Under the pieces are notes generated by a model that was not told the origin of the DNA, ran no database searches, and was given only the letters and a program-made list of their open reading frames with translations. A program made the translations under genes and the position numbers. A stretch of 64,000 nucleotides of DNA from DATLGB01 sp963724135 (GTDB taxonomy: Bacteria; Actinomycetota; Thermoleophilia; Solirubrobacterales; Solirubrobacteraceae), in contig CAVRTA010000006.1 of the NCBI GenBank assembly GCA_963724135.1, forward strand, positions 620,001 to 684,000, read 5' to 3'. Positions 38,783-48,931 of this stretch are shown in pieces. Position 1 is the first letter of the stretch. Every line of letters begins with the position of its first letter.

Positions 38783-41700
38783 ATGTCCATGCGCTGGACC
38801 TCTCGCGCCGCCATCACGGTGCTCCTGTCGTTCGCCGCTGCCGCGCCGGCTCAGGCCGACTCGCTGCGCGCCTATGACCTGACCGTCAAGCCGACCGCCC
38901 TGGAGGACCTGGCCCGGGCGGGCTTCGACGTCACCGAAGGCGTCGAGAACGGCCACATCACCGTCGCGGCGACACGCACGCAGGCGGCCCGGCTGCGCAA
39001 GCTCGGCTTCAAGCCACGGCTGCGCCGCATGGGCGCGGCCCGCGTGGCGGCCGACTACGGGCCGTCCGGCGGCTACGACGTCTACCGCCCGTACGCGCGG
39101 CAGGCCTACGACCTCGACGGCGACGAGGTCCCCAACCTCGTCGAGGAGATGAAGGCGCTCGCCTCCGCGCATCCCGGCATCACCAAGCTGGTCAAGATCG
39201 GCCAGACCGCCGGCGGCCCGGACGACCCCGAGTCCGAGGAGGACGACGACTACACGGCGTCGCTGCCGATCTACGCGGTGAAGGTCTCGCGTGACGCGAA
39301 GTCCGAGCCCGACGGCTCCAAGCCCGCCGTCCTGTACTCCTCCACCCAGCACGCGCGCGAGTGGCTCTCGACCGAGACCAACCGCAGGCTGCTGAAGCTG
39401 TTGATCTCCAACTACGGCGAGACGGGCACCGCGGTCGACGTGAACGGCGACCCGATCGACGGCGTCAGCGCCGACGAGCTCACGCAGCTCGTCAACACGC
39501 GCGAGCTGTGGTTCGTGCTCGTCTGCAACCCGAACGGCTACGACTACACGTTCGAGTCGCCGGACACGCGGCTGTGGCGCAAGAACCTGCGCGACAACAA
39601 CGGCGACGGCGCGCTGAGCACGGTGGACGGCGTCGATCCGAACCGCAACTTCGCGACGCACTGGGGCCTCGACAACGAGGGCTCCTCCCACGACACCTCG
39701 TCGGAGACCTACCGGGGCCCCGCTCCCGCATCCGAGCCGGAGACCAAGGCGCTCGACGGGCTGATGGACCGGGTGAGCTTCGAGTGGAACAACAACTTCC
39801 ACACCTTCGGCGAGCTGCTGCTGTACCCGTTCGGGTGGCAGACGGACACGCACGCCGCGGACGACCCGATCTTCCGCGCCATCGCCGGCTCGAACGAGAA
39901 CCCGGCCATCCCCGGCTTCGACCCCGGGGTCGGCGCCGAGCTCTACATCACCAACGGCGACACCAACGACCACGCCTACACGCGCTACGACACGCTGTCC
40001 TTCACACCCGAGCTCCAGGGCGGCGACGAGACCGCCGAGGCGGGCGCGGGCGGCTTCATCTTCCAGGACGTCGAGGCGGACGTCCAGGAGGAGTTCGAGC
40101 GCCAGCTTGAGTTCTCGCTCGACATGGCGCGCTCGGCCGAGGACCCGGCGAACCCCGACTCGCACCTTCACAACACGACGCCGAACTTCGAGCTCGACAC
40201 GTTCGACGTCTCCTACGGCAGCCCGCAGACCGTGCAGGTGTCGGCCAAGCGCGAGCTCGGCCCCGTCACCCTGCACTGGGAGGTCGACGGCGGCCCCGAG
40301 CAGACCGCTGCGACGGAGGAGTGGACCGGCGGGTCGCGCTACGGCGACGTCGGGGACGTCTACTACCACCGGCTGCGTGGCGAGGTGACCGGTGCCAGCC
40401 CGGGCGACACCGTCAAGGTCTGGTTCGAGGCCGCCGACGCGAAGTCGAAGGCCTTCACCTACACGCTCGAGTCCAACTCGGGCGACCCGGTGCTGATCCT
40501 CAACGGCGAGAACTACTCCGGCGGATCGCCGGCCTACGCCCCGCCGGAGCCGACATACCTGTCGGCCTACACGTCGGCGCTGGACGCGCTCGGCATCGCC
40601 TACGACGTGTGGGACATCGACGCCCGCGGCCTGAAGGCGCCGGATCCCCTCGGCGTCCTCGGTCACTACGAGGCGGTGCTGTGGTTCACGGGCGACGACT
40701 TCGTCACCCGTCATCCCGGGCAGCCCGGCGGCACGGGCGCGGCCAAGGTCGCCAACGACACGGTGCTCGCGGTGCGCGACCACCTCAACGAGGGCGGCCG
40801 GCTGCTGCTGACCGGTTCGCAGTCGGGCGACCAGTACTTCACGGGCTTCGAGTACTCGCAGTTCGGGGAGCCGGTGGCCAACACCGAGTCCGGCTACTGC
40901 AACTCGATCGACGTCGAGGTCGCGGACGGCTGCATCCCGCTGTCCAACGACTTCTTCCAGTACTGGCTGGGCGGGTACGGCTACGTGTCCGGAGGTGGCT
41001 CGGACGGCGAGAACGCCTTCCCGGTCCACGGTTTCGGGCCGCTGGCGGGGACGGACTTCGCGTTCGACCCCGAGGGCAACCAGGCGGCGGCGGGGACGGC
41101 GCTCGTGACGAGCTCGGTGCTCGACCCGGCGATCTACCCCACCTACGCGCAGACGTCGTCGGCGGCGGAGTACGTGCGGCCGGGGGCCGCTCCCTACGAC
41201 CCGTTCACCGGTGACTGGTATCTGTACTCCGGGACCAGTGACGTCGCCTTCCGCCGGCTGGGCACGACGGTGGACCTCACCGGCAAGACCGGCGGTGGCC
41301 TCGATTTCATGGGTTCGTTCGACACGGAGCCCGACTGGGACTTCGTGTTCGTCGAGGCCCGCACGGTCGGCGAGGACGACTGGACCACGCTGCCGATCAC
41401 CGACGACGAGGGCAACGTCTTGACCAGCGACTCGACCGGCGCCTCGTGTGCCAGCGAGGGCAGTCACTGGAACGAGATCCATCCGTGGATGGACCACTAC
41501 CAGACGGTCACGGACGCCGACAGCTGCGACCCGACCGGCACGACCGGCTCGTGGAACGCGCTGACCGGGAACTCGCACGGCTGGCAGCACCTCAACGTCG
41601 ACCTGTCCGCCTACGACGGCCAGCAGGTGGAGGTGTTCATCTCCTACGCCCAGGACTGGGCGACAACCGGCCTCGGCGTGTTCGTCGACGACGTGCGCAC

Positions 41701-42379
41701 GAGCGCGGGCGACACGACGCTGTCGGAGACGTCCTTCGAGACCGACCTCGGCACGTGGGCCGTCTCGGGCCCGCCGGCGGGCACCGAGAACAACGCATCC
41801 GACTGGGCGCGCTCGCAGGCGGCGTTCGACGAGGCGCCGGTGGTCGTGACCCCGCAGTCCTGGTGGTTCACGTTCGGTCTCGAGGGCATCGACACGGCGG
41901 CCAACCGCAACAAGGTGCTCGCGGCCGCGCTGAAGGAGCTCGGCGTCACGGGACCGGCGACCGCGACCCCGACCCCGACGGCGACGGCGACGGCGACCCC
42001 GACCGCCACGGCGACCGCGACCCCGTCTCCGACCGCGACGCCGGCTCCGGTGCGCCGGCTGCGGGTGCGGCGCACCCCGGTGCGCGCGACGCGCAAGGGG
42101 AAGGTGCCGTTCACGGTCAAGTGCGTCAACCTCGGCGGCAACCGCTGCACGGGCGCCGCGCACCTGTTCCGGCCCGGTCGCAAGAAGGCGGTCGCCAAGC
42201 GGTCGTTCCGGATCCCCATGGACAAGTGGACGACGCGGCGGATGAGGATCTTCCACCGTCCGACGCTCCGGCGCCTCAAGCGCCGCGGCAGCATGCGCTT
42301 CGTGTTGCGCGTGCGCGCGTTCAACCAGGAGTACGGCACGTTCACCAAGCGGGTGCGGATCACGGTCTTCGCACCGTGA
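38783..42379 (+). CDS. Secreted M14 zinc carboxypeptidase with long C-terminal modules
   Basis: A 1198-residue exported protein. A signal peptide ends at AQA (residue 25). The M14 domain (about 100-450) has the zinc ligands H190 and E193 in SSTQHAREWLST, H340 in NNNFHTFGELL, and the catalytic Glu E410 in SFTPELQGGDE. A long central region with Ig-like and M6/MAM-like beta modules follows. A Thr/Pro/Ala repeat linker (residues ~1060-1090) leads to a basic domain (RRLRVRRTPVRATRKGK to RITVFAP) common in secreted proteins of Thermoleophilia, from memory. The start is ATG 38783 after GAAGGGG. Its TGA overlaps the next start (GTGA). Confidence 0.9.
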   Translation: MSMRWTSRAAITVLLSFAAAAPAQADSLRAYDLTVKPTALEDLARAGFDVTEGVENGHITVAATRTQAARLRKLGFKPRLRRMGAARVAADYGPSGGYDVYRPYARQAYDLDGDEVPNLVEEMKALASAHPGITKLVKIGQTAGGPDDPESEEDDDYTASLPIYAVKVSRDAKSEPDGSKPAVLYSSTQHAREWLSTETNRRLLKLLISNYGETGTAVDVNGDPIDGVSADELTQLVNTRELWFVLVCNPNGYDYTFESPDTRLWRKNLRDNNGDGALSTVDGVDPNRNFATHWGLDNEGSSHDTSSETYRGPAPASEPETKALDGLMDRVSFEWNNNFHTFGELLLYPFGWQTDTHAADDPIFRAIAGSNENPAIPGFDPGVGAELYITNGDTNDHAYTRYDTLSFTPELQGGDETAEAGAGGFIFQDVEADVQEEFERQLEFSLDMARSAEDPANPDSHLHNTTPNFELDTFDVSYGSPQTVQVSAKRELGPVTLHWEVDGGPEQTAATEEWTGGSRYGDVGDVYYHRLRGEVTGASPGDTVKVWFEAADAKSKAFTYTLESNSGDPVLILNGENYSGGSPAYAPPEPTYLSAYTSALDALGIAYDVWDIDARGLKAPDPLGVLGHYEAVLWFTGDDFVTRHPGQPGGTGAAKVANDTVLAVRDHLNEGGRLLLTGSQSGDQYFTGFEYSQFGEPVANTESGYCNSIDVEVADGCIPLSNDFFQYWLGGYGYVSGGGSDGENAFPVHGFGPLAGTDFAFDPEGNQAAAGTALVTSSVLDPAIYPTYAQTSSAAEYVRPGAAPYDPFTGDWYLYSGTSDVAFRRLGTTVDLTGKTGGGLDFMGSFDTEPDWDFVFVEARTVGEDDWTTLPITDDEGNVLTSDSTGASCASEGSHWNEIHPWMDHYQTVTDADSCDPTGTTGSWNALTGNSHGWQHLNVDLSAYDGQQVEVFISYAQDWATTGLGVFVDDVRTSAGDTTLSETSFETDLGTWAVSGPPAGTENNASDWARSQAAFDEAPVVVTPQSWWFTFGLEGIDTAANRNKVLAAALKELGVTGPATATPTPTATATATPTATATATPSPTATPAPVRRLRVRRTPVRATRKGKVPFTVKCVNLGGNRCTGAAHLFRPGRKKAVAKRSFRIPMDKWTTRRMRIFHRPTLRRLKRRGSMRFVLRVRAFNQEYGTFTKRVRITVFAP

Positions 42380-43485
42380 CCGCGCCCCCTCCGCCGTTCA
42401 CAGCGGAGACGGAGGCGTTCCGAGCCGAGTACCGGGCTTTCATCGAGGAGCGCATCCGTCCCCGCGTGGACGAGTGGGAGGCGGAGGAGTGGTTTCCGAG
42501 CGAGGTGTTCGGCTGGTTCGCCGAGCGGGGCTGGCTCGGCGTCACGATGCCGGAGCCCTACGGCGGGCTCGGCCGCGGGCCGGAGTTCGGTGCCGTGGTC
42601 TCCGAGGAGCTCGCGCGCTGCCGCTCGGGCGGGTTCGCGGCGGGGATCGGAGCCCACATGGGGATCGCCTCGCCGCCGATCGCCGCGTTCGGAACCGACG
42701 AGCAGAAGCAGCGCTGGCTGGCCCCGGCGATGAAGGGCGAGAAGATCGGCGCGCTGGCGATCACCGAGCCGGGCGGCGGCTCCGACGTGGCGTCAGCCCG
42801 CACACGGGCCGAGCGCGTGGACGGCGGCTGGCTGATCAATGGCGAGAAGACGTTCATCACCAACGGGGTGCGCGCGGACTTCTACGTGACGGCGGTGCGC
42901 ACGACCCCCGAGGGCGGTCATTCCGGGATGTCGTTCATCGTCGTCGACAAGGGGCCAGGCGTGACCGCGTCCAAGCTCTCCAAGCTCGGCTGGCACGCCT
43001 CCGACACCGCGACCGTCGCGTACGAGGACGTGTTCGTGCCCTCCGACCACCTGCTCGGTGAGCTCAACAAGGGCTTCTACCTGATCATGGCCAACTTCCA
43101 GGGCGAGCGGCTGGGCATGGCGCTTTCGGCACTCGGGGAGATGCGGGTGTCGTTCGAGGACCTCGTGCATCGGCTGTCGCCCGGGCCCTCGTGGCGGCGT
43201 CACGCCGTGGCGGAGCTGGGACTGAAGGTGGAAGCATCGGCGGCGGCGACCTATGGGGTGGCGCGGTGGGTGTGCGCGGGCGAGCAGGTCGTGCGCGAGG
43301 TGTCCCAGGCCAAGCTGCTGACGCAGCGCGCGAACCTGGAGGTTCAGGAGGGCTGTGCCCGGCTGCTGGGGGTTGACGCGCCCCCCGCTTTGGAGCGCGC
43401 GCTCCGCGACGCCCGCCTCGGCCCGATCGGCGGGGGCACGGACGAGATCATGAAGGAGATCATCGGGCGGTCGTTCGGGCTGTGA
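42376..43485 (+). CDS. Acyl-CoA dehydrogenase
   Basis: A 369-residue acyl-CoA dehydrogenase. It has PFTAETEAFRAEYRAFIEER, ALAITEPGGGSDVASARTRA and INGEKTFITNGVRADFYVTA, and the late ARLGPIGGGTDEIMKEIIGR. It is related to the gene at 37531, but its HGGAGY-like segment is altered (EGCARLLGVDAPPALERAL). Start GTG 42376 overlaps the carboxypeptidase stop. The coupling of a secreted protease with a cytoplasmic flavoenzyme has no obvious biochemical sense; it may reflect compaction. Confidence 0.9.
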   Translation: MTAPPPPFTAETEAFRAEYRAFIEERIRPRVDEWEAEEWFPSEVFGWFAERGWLGVTMPEPYGGLGRGPEFGAVVSEELARCRSGGFAAGIGAHMGIASPPIAAFGTDEQKQRWLAPAMKGEKIGALAITEPGGGSDVASARTRAERVDGGWLINGEKTFITNGVRADFYVTAVRTTPEGGHSGMSFIVVDKGPGVTASKLSKLGWHASDTATVAYEDVFVPSDHLLGELNKGFYLIMANFQGERLGMALSALGEMRVSFEDLVHRLSPGPSWRRHAVAELGLKVEASAAATYGVARWVCAGEQVVREVSQAKLLTQRANLEVQEGCARLLGVDAPPALERALRDARLGPIGGGTDEIMKEIIGRSFGL

Positions 43486-43587
43486 GGCCCCGCGGCAGGC
43501 GGCCGTCGGTCGACAGCCACGAGCCGGCGAGGATGAGGACGACGTCCACGCGGGCCGCGAAGCAGCCGGCGTGCGACGCTGAGGGCC

Positions 43588-44745
43588 ATGTTCGGCGTGC
43601 CGGCCCTGCTCCCCGTCTACGTCGCCTCGATCTTCGGCCGGCTGCCGCAGGGCGCCATCGGCCTGGTGCTGCTGCTGCGCACGCGCGAGATGACGGGGTC
43701 GTTCGCCGCCGGCGGGGCGGTGGCGGCGGCGTTCGGGCTCGCTCACGCGGCCGGCTCGCCGGTGCTGGGCCGGCTGATCGACCGGCGCGGGCAGAGTGTC
43801 GTGCTGGTGCCGGGGGCGATCGTCGCCGCGGCCGCGATCCTGGCGTTCGCCGCGCTGTCCGACGACGCGCCCCTCGTGGCGGCGGCCGCCCTGGCGATCG
43901 TGGCCGGCGCGGCGACGCCGCCGGTGAACTCGTGCCTGCGGGCGCTGCTGTCGGTGGTCGTCGCGCCGGAGCGCCGCCACCGGGCGTTCGCGCTGGACTC
44001 GACGATGTTCGAGCTCGTCTACATCTCGGGACCGCTGATCCTGGTCGGCGTGATCGGCGCGTGGTCGCTGCGGGCGGCGGCGGTCGCCTGCGCGCTGATC
44101 GGGCTCGGCGGGACGATCTGGTTCGCCACGACGCGGCTGTCGCGTGAGGCCGCGGCCTCAGAGCACGTCAGCGACGACCTCGCCGGACCGCTGCGCGCGC
44201 CGGCCGTACGCACGCTGCTGGTGACGGTCGGGCTGTTCGGGCTGTGCATCGCCTGCCTGGAGGTCGGCCTGGCGGCGTTCGCCGCCGACGAGGGGAGCCG
44301 GACCGCCGTCGGCTACCTGCTCGCCTGCTCGGGCGTCGGCAGCATGGTGGGCGGGCTGGTCGCCGCGCGGTCGCGTGCGCCGGAGGACGCCGCGCGCCGG
44401 CTGACGCTGCTGCTCGCCGTCACCGGCGTGCTCGCGATCCCCATCGGCTTCGTCGGCAGCCTGCCGGCGATGGCGATCGCCGTCACCGTCGCCAGCCTCG
44501 GCATCTCGCCCGCGCTGGCGCTGATCTTCGGGCTGACGGCCGAGCTCGCCCCGCCCGGCAGCGTCACCGAGGCGCTGACGTGGCTGAGCTCGTTCATCAA
44601 CCTCGGCGTCGCCGGCGGCGCCGCGCTGGCGGGCTGGCTGGCGGAGGCCGCGGGTACGACCGTGGTGCTGTTCGGGATCGCCGCCTACTGCGTCGCCGCG
44701 GCGGCGGTCGTGGCCTCGAGGTCCGCCGTGCTCGCCACCACCTGA
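43588..44745 (+). CDS. MFS transporter
   Basis: A 385-residue major-facilitator protein with about 12 helices, from LLPVYVASIFGRLPQGAIGL to FGIAAYCVAAAAVVAS. The intracellular loop after helix two is GSPVLGRLIDRRGQSVVLVP, a form of the GxLaDrxGrR motif. The two six-helix halves are separated by a loop with acidic residues (SEHVSDDLAGPLRAPAVRTL). Start ATG 43588. Its 3' end overlaps the molybdopterin gene by 61 bases. The substrate is unknown. Confidence 0.87.
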   Translation: MFGVPALLPVYVASIFGRLPQGAIGLVLLLRTREMTGSFAAGGAVAAAFGLAHAAGSPVLGRLIDRRGQSVVLVPGAIVAAAAILAFAALSDDAPLVAAAALAIVAGAATPPVNSCLRALLSVVVAPERRHRAFALDSTMFELVYISGPLILVGVIGAWSLRAAAVACALIGLGGTIWFATTRLSREAAASEHVSDDLAGPLRAPAVRTLLVTVGLFGLCIACLEVGLAAFAADEGSRTAVGYLLACSGVGSMVGGLVAARSRAPEDAARRLTLLLAVTGVLAIPIGFVGSLPAMAIAVTVASLGISPALALIFGLTAELAPPGSVTEALTWLSSFINLGVAGGAALAGWLAEAAGTTVVLFGIAAYCVAAAAVVASRSAVLATT

Positions 44746-46873
44746 ACCGGGATGCCGTTGAGGACGGCGTTGCCCGACAGCGGCTCGACGACCTGCTCGT
44801 CGCCGAGCAGGTTCGAGTTCACCCCCGCGTGCGCGCGCGCGACCGACTGCCGCGACCCGTCGACGTCGTGGCCCCAGCCGTGCGGGATCGAGACGACGCC
44901 GGGCATGATCGCGTCGGTCACCTCGACCGGCACCTCGACCGAACCCGCGCGCGACGTGACCGTCGCGAGGTCGCCGGTCGAACAGCCCGAAGCGCTCGGC
45001 GTCGTCGGGGTGCAGCCGCGCGGTGCAGCGGTCCTTGCCCTTCACCAGCGGCGTCAGGTTGTGCATCCACGAGTTGTTCGAGCGCAGCTGGCGGCGGCCG
45101 ATCAGCACGCATCTGGCCGTTGACGCTCGCGGGCGAGCTCGGCCTCGAGCCGCGGGCACGTCGGCGCGTGATCTGCTCGGCGGCGCCAGCTCGACCTTCC
45201 CGCTCGGCGTGCGCAGCGCGTCGGGCAGGCGCGGCTCGAGCGGTCCGAGGTCGATGCCGTGCGGCGCCGCCTCGAGGTCGCGAGCGTGAGGTCGTACGGG
45301 CCCTTGCGCAGCAGGATGTCGAGCAGCCGCTCGGGCCCGACGCGGCCCTCCGGCACCTCGCCGCCACCCGCGACCTGGGCCGCCACGAAGGCGTCGATCG
45401 CGGCGATGTCGGCGTCCGGCCCCTGGCCGGTGACGATCCCCGTCAGCCGCAGCAGCGTCTCCCACTCCTGCGGCATGTCGGTCTCAAGCAGCGCCGGCGA
45501 GTAGTTGGCCACGTTGCGCACCGCGAGCTGGTAGAGCGCGAGGTCGTAGTGCGGGCGCTCCAGCGCGGTCGGGCCGGGCAGGATCACGTCGGCGTGGCGC
45601 GTCGTCTCGTTGACGTAGACGTCGAGGCAGACGAGCAGCTCGAGCTACTCGAGCGCGGCCGACAGGCGCCCGGCGTTGGGCGTCGACAGCGCACGGGTTG
45701 CCGCTCATCGTGATCAGCGCGCGCACCTGTCCCTCGCCGGGCGTCTCGATCTCGTCGGCCAGCGTCGCGACCGGCAGCTCGCCGATCGACCTCCGGCAGC
45801 TCGCGGACGCGGCTCGTCCAGCGGCCGGTCTTGAAGCCGCGCGCCGGGGCGTCCGGGTCCGCGTTCGTCTGGCCGGCCGCGGCTAGCGGGAACATCGCGC
45901 CGCCCTGGCGGTCGAGGTTGCCGGTCAGCGCGTTGAGCACGTCGACGAGCCAGCTCGCGAGCGTGCCGAACTGCTGCGAGCGTCGTGCCGATCCGCCCGT
46001 AGACGGCGGCGCGCTCGGCGGCGGCGAGCTCGCGGGCCATGCGGCGGATCTCGTCCGCGGCGATCCCGGTCGGGCCGGCGACGGCCTCGGGCGTGAACGG
46101 CTCGGCGAGCACGCGCACGTCGTCGAACGCCGGTGCAGAGCTCGGAGTCGATGGCCAGGCCCTCCTCGAAGATCACGTGCACGAGCGCGAACAGCAGCAG
46201 CGCGTCGGTGCCGGGGCGGATGAAGTGGTGCTCGTCGGCGTGCTCGGCGGTGCGCGAGCGGCGCGGGTCGACGACCACGACCTTGCCGCCGCGCTCGCGG
46301 ATCCCGCGCAGGCGCCCGCGCGCGTCGGGCGCGGTCATCAGCGAGCCGTTGGAGGCCAGCGGGTTGGCGCCGAGCACGAGCAGGTGCATCGTGCGGTCGA
46401 GGTCGGGGACCGGGATCGTCAGCGCGCCGCCGAACATGTAGCCGGCCGAGACGTGCTTGGGCATCTGGTCGACCGTCGACGCGCTGAACACGTTGCGCGT
46501 CCCGAGCGCCTTGTTGAACACGCGCCCGTAGAGCATCGCCGCGAGGTTGTGGGCGCTCGGGTTGCCGACGTAGACCGCCGACCGCGTTGCGGTCTTCGGC
46601 GAGGATCGGCTGCAGGCGCCGGTCGATCTCCGCGAACGCCTCGTCCCACGTAGCACTCCACCAGCTCCCCGTCGCGGCGGATCAGCGGCGTGCGCAGGCG
46701 GTCGGGGTCGTGGTGCAGCGCGCCCAGCGACCCGCCCTTGGGGCAGATGAACCCTTGCGAGAAGACGTCATCGGCGTCCCCGCGTGACCCGCGACCACGC
46801 GGTCGCCGTCCCCGAACGTGACCTCGAGGCCGCAGGTGGCCTCGCACAGCGGGCAGGTGGTGACTGGGCTCAT
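44685..46873 (-). pseudogene. Molybdopterin oxidoreductase, many frameshifts
   Basis: Pieces in three frames join into one molybdopterin (bis-MGD) oxidoreductase. The N-terminus has CPLCEATCGLEVTFGDGD (Fe-S binding cysteines), then SQGFICPKGGSLGALHHDP, VYVGNPSAHNLAAMLYGR, HLLVLGANPLASNGSL, and at the C-terminus IPHGWGHDVDGSR and GVNSNLLGDEQVVEPLSGN. Shifts occur near 46789, 46655, 46579, 46135, 45980, 45787, 45695, 45285, 45180, 45110 and 44980, plus an in-frame TAG at 45645-45647. Several are one-base changes in short G or C runs. As written it cannot be translated. Start ATG 46873, overlapping the LtrA-like stop. Confidence 0.8.
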
Positions 46874-48017
46874 GCGTGAACCTCCTGGGGGTGGCGCATC
46901 CGGTGGCGCGCCTCGCGGTAGCGGAGAACCTCGTAGGTGATCATCCCCCAACACGCCACCGTGGTGGCGGCCAGGGCCAGCAGGGCGTCGATCTCGGTCG
47001 CGACCGGGATCAGCGCCACCAGCGTGACAGTCAGCGTCGTACGGCGGCGGCTGAACGAGCGCACGTTGCGCAGCCGGAAGGCGATCTGGCCGGCGAAGTA
47101 CAGCGCCAGCCCGCCGCACAGGGCGACGGCGGGGACGAGCTTGAGCGGCTCGTCGACGTGCTCGAGCGTCTTCTTGACGCCGAGCGCGAAGAGGATGATG
47201 CCGGCGATCATCGGCAGGTGCAGGTACGTGTAGGAGTCGCGCGCCATGCGCGCGCGGTCGTCCCCCTCGAGGCTGGTCAGGCGCCGCTCGGCGACGTGGA
47301 TGCCGATGTCGAAGTACGTCCACCACAGGGCGGCGGCGACGGCGACGGCGAGCCCGGCGGCGAGGAGCAGCTTCGCGTCGAGGTCCTGGCCGGCGATGCC
47401 GACGCCCGCGGCGACGATCGACTCGCCGATGGCGATGATGACGATCAGGCCGTGGCGCTCGGCGAAGTGCCCGGGATGGATGCGCCAGCCGTCGACCCCG
47501 CGGACGTACAGCAGGACGGCCGGCACGACGAGCGACGCGATCCACAGCGCGTAGCGCGCCTCGCCCTCGACGAACCCGGCGACGCAGACGAGCACGCCGG
47601 CGCCGATCATGCTGGGAGCCAGTCGCCGCACCACGGCGCCGAGCTCCGGGTCGCTGCGGCCCGCGATCGCGTAGAGCACGATGTGCATCGTGCGCACGAA
47701 CAGGTAGGCGACGCCGAAGATGACGGCGTCGTCGCCGAAGGCGTGCGGGACCGCCAGCGAGCGACGAACAGCGCGACCATCGTCGCGAAGATCGCGAGGC
47801 GCACCCCGCCCTCGTCGGGGTTGACGGTGTTCGTCAGCCAGGCGTACGCCGCCCACGCGAACCACAGCGCCGACAGCACGAGCATCCCGCGCCCGAGCCC
47901 CTCCCACGTCGGGTCCTCGGCCATCAGCGCGGTGACCTGCGTGATCGCGAACACGAAGACCAGGTCGAAGAACAGCTCGAGGGGAGTGACCTGCTGCTGC
48001 TCCCTGGCGACCGCCAT
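46870..48017 (-). pseudogene. Low temperature requirement A (LtrA)-like membrane protein, one frameshift
   Basis: About 380 residues in two frames. The N-terminal part starts with VTPLELFFDLVFVFAITQVT, the LtrA family hallmark, and runs to ATMVALFVA. The rest continues in the -1 frame from SLAVPHAFGDDAVIFG with helices such as MIGAGVLVCVAGFVEG and HLPMIAGIILFALGVKKTL, and RHGLIVIIAIGESIVAAGVG is the usual mid motif. The break is near 47760, where one base is missing from a GC stretch. Start ATG 48017. Its stop overlaps the molybdopterin gene (ATGA). Function of LtrA is poorly known. Confidence 0.82.
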
Positions 48018-48049
48018 GCGACGAAGGCTAACTGGCAGGATGCGGCGCT

Positions 48050-48881
48050 ATGGGACTTCTCGACGACAAGGTGGCGATCGTCACAGGATCCGGCCAGGGC
48101 ATCGGCCGGGCGACCGCTGAACTGCTCGCCGAGCAGGGGGCGACGGTCGTGATCAACGACCTCGACGGCGACAAGGCGCAGGAGGCCCAGGACGCTCTGC
48201 CCACGGACGGCTCGATCCACTCCGGCGACCTCACCAAGCCGAGGGCGCGCCGGACGAGCTCGTCCAGACCGCGATCGACAACCACGGCAAGCTCGACATC
48301 ATCGTCAACAACGCCGGCTACACGCTCGACGCGCCGATCCACAAGATGTCCGACGACTGGTTCCAGCGGATGCTCGACATCCACCTGATCGTCCCCTTCC
48401 GCGTCATCCGCGCCGCCGCGCCGCACCTGCGCGAGCCGGCCAAGCAGGAGCGCGAGCAGGGCACCGAGGTGTTCCGCAAGATCGTCAACGTCTCCTCGAC
48501 GAGCGGGCACCTTCGGCAACGCCGGGCCAGGCCAACTACTCGTCGGGCAAGGCGGGCATCGTCGGCCTGACGAAGACGCTGGCCAAGGAGTGGGGCCAGT
48601 TCAAGATCAACGTCAACGCCGTCGCCTTCGGCTTCGTCGACACGCGCCTGACCCAGGCCAAGGTCGACGACAACACGATGGAGATCGACGGCGAGAAGGT
48701 GCAGCTCGGCATCCCCGAGCAGATGCGCGGGATGGCGTCGATGATGATCCCGGTCGGGCGCCCGGCGTCACCGCGCGAGGCCGCCGCACCGGTCATGTTC
48801 CTGTGCTCGCCGTGGTCGAACTACGTCCACGGCCAGACGCTGCACATCACCGGCGGGCTGTTCGGCGGGATGACCGGCTGA
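48050..48881 (+). pseudogene. Short-chain dehydrogenase/reductase, three frameshifts
   Basis: An SDR of about 277 residues broken into frames. It has the NAD(P) motif KVAIVTGSGQGIGRATAEL, the LDIIVNNAGYTLDAPIH motif (NNAG), VNVSSTSG (catalytic Ser) and NYSSGKAGIVGLTKTLAKEW (YxxxK). Breaks are near 48241 (a C missing from a C-run), 48509 (an extra G) and 48527 (an extra G). Restoring them gives an unbroken protein ending GLFGGMTG. The conserved active site on both sides of the lesions suggests the real gene is intact. Confidence 0.83.
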
Positions 48882-48887
48882 CGCGGC

Positions 48888-48931
48888 GAACGTCCCGGAT
48901 ACCAGGCTGTAACCGGGTATCCGGGACGTTC
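48888..48931. terminator. Perfect 16-base inverted repeat between convergent genes
   Basis: The arms at 48888-48903 (GAACGTCCCGGATACC) and 48916-48931 pair perfectly around a 12-base loop. They lie between the SDR stop (48881) and the convergent PlsC-like stop, which the right arm reaches. There is no T-run. It fits a shared terminator in the same position as the hairpin at 14686-14738. Confidence 0.55.

Noticed and set aside
41957..42045. Short repeats coding Thr-Ala-Thr-Pro
   Set aside because: They encode a Pro/Thr linker before the C-terminal domain, as expected in secreted actinobacterial proteins. Not a separate repeat element.
38729..42256. A 1175-residue open frame on the reverse strand across the carboxypeptidase gene
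   Set aside because: It is the antisense of a gene with clear M14 motifs and a signal peptide. High GC leaves long open antisense frames; its product has low-complexity Arg/Gly/Val composition and no motif.
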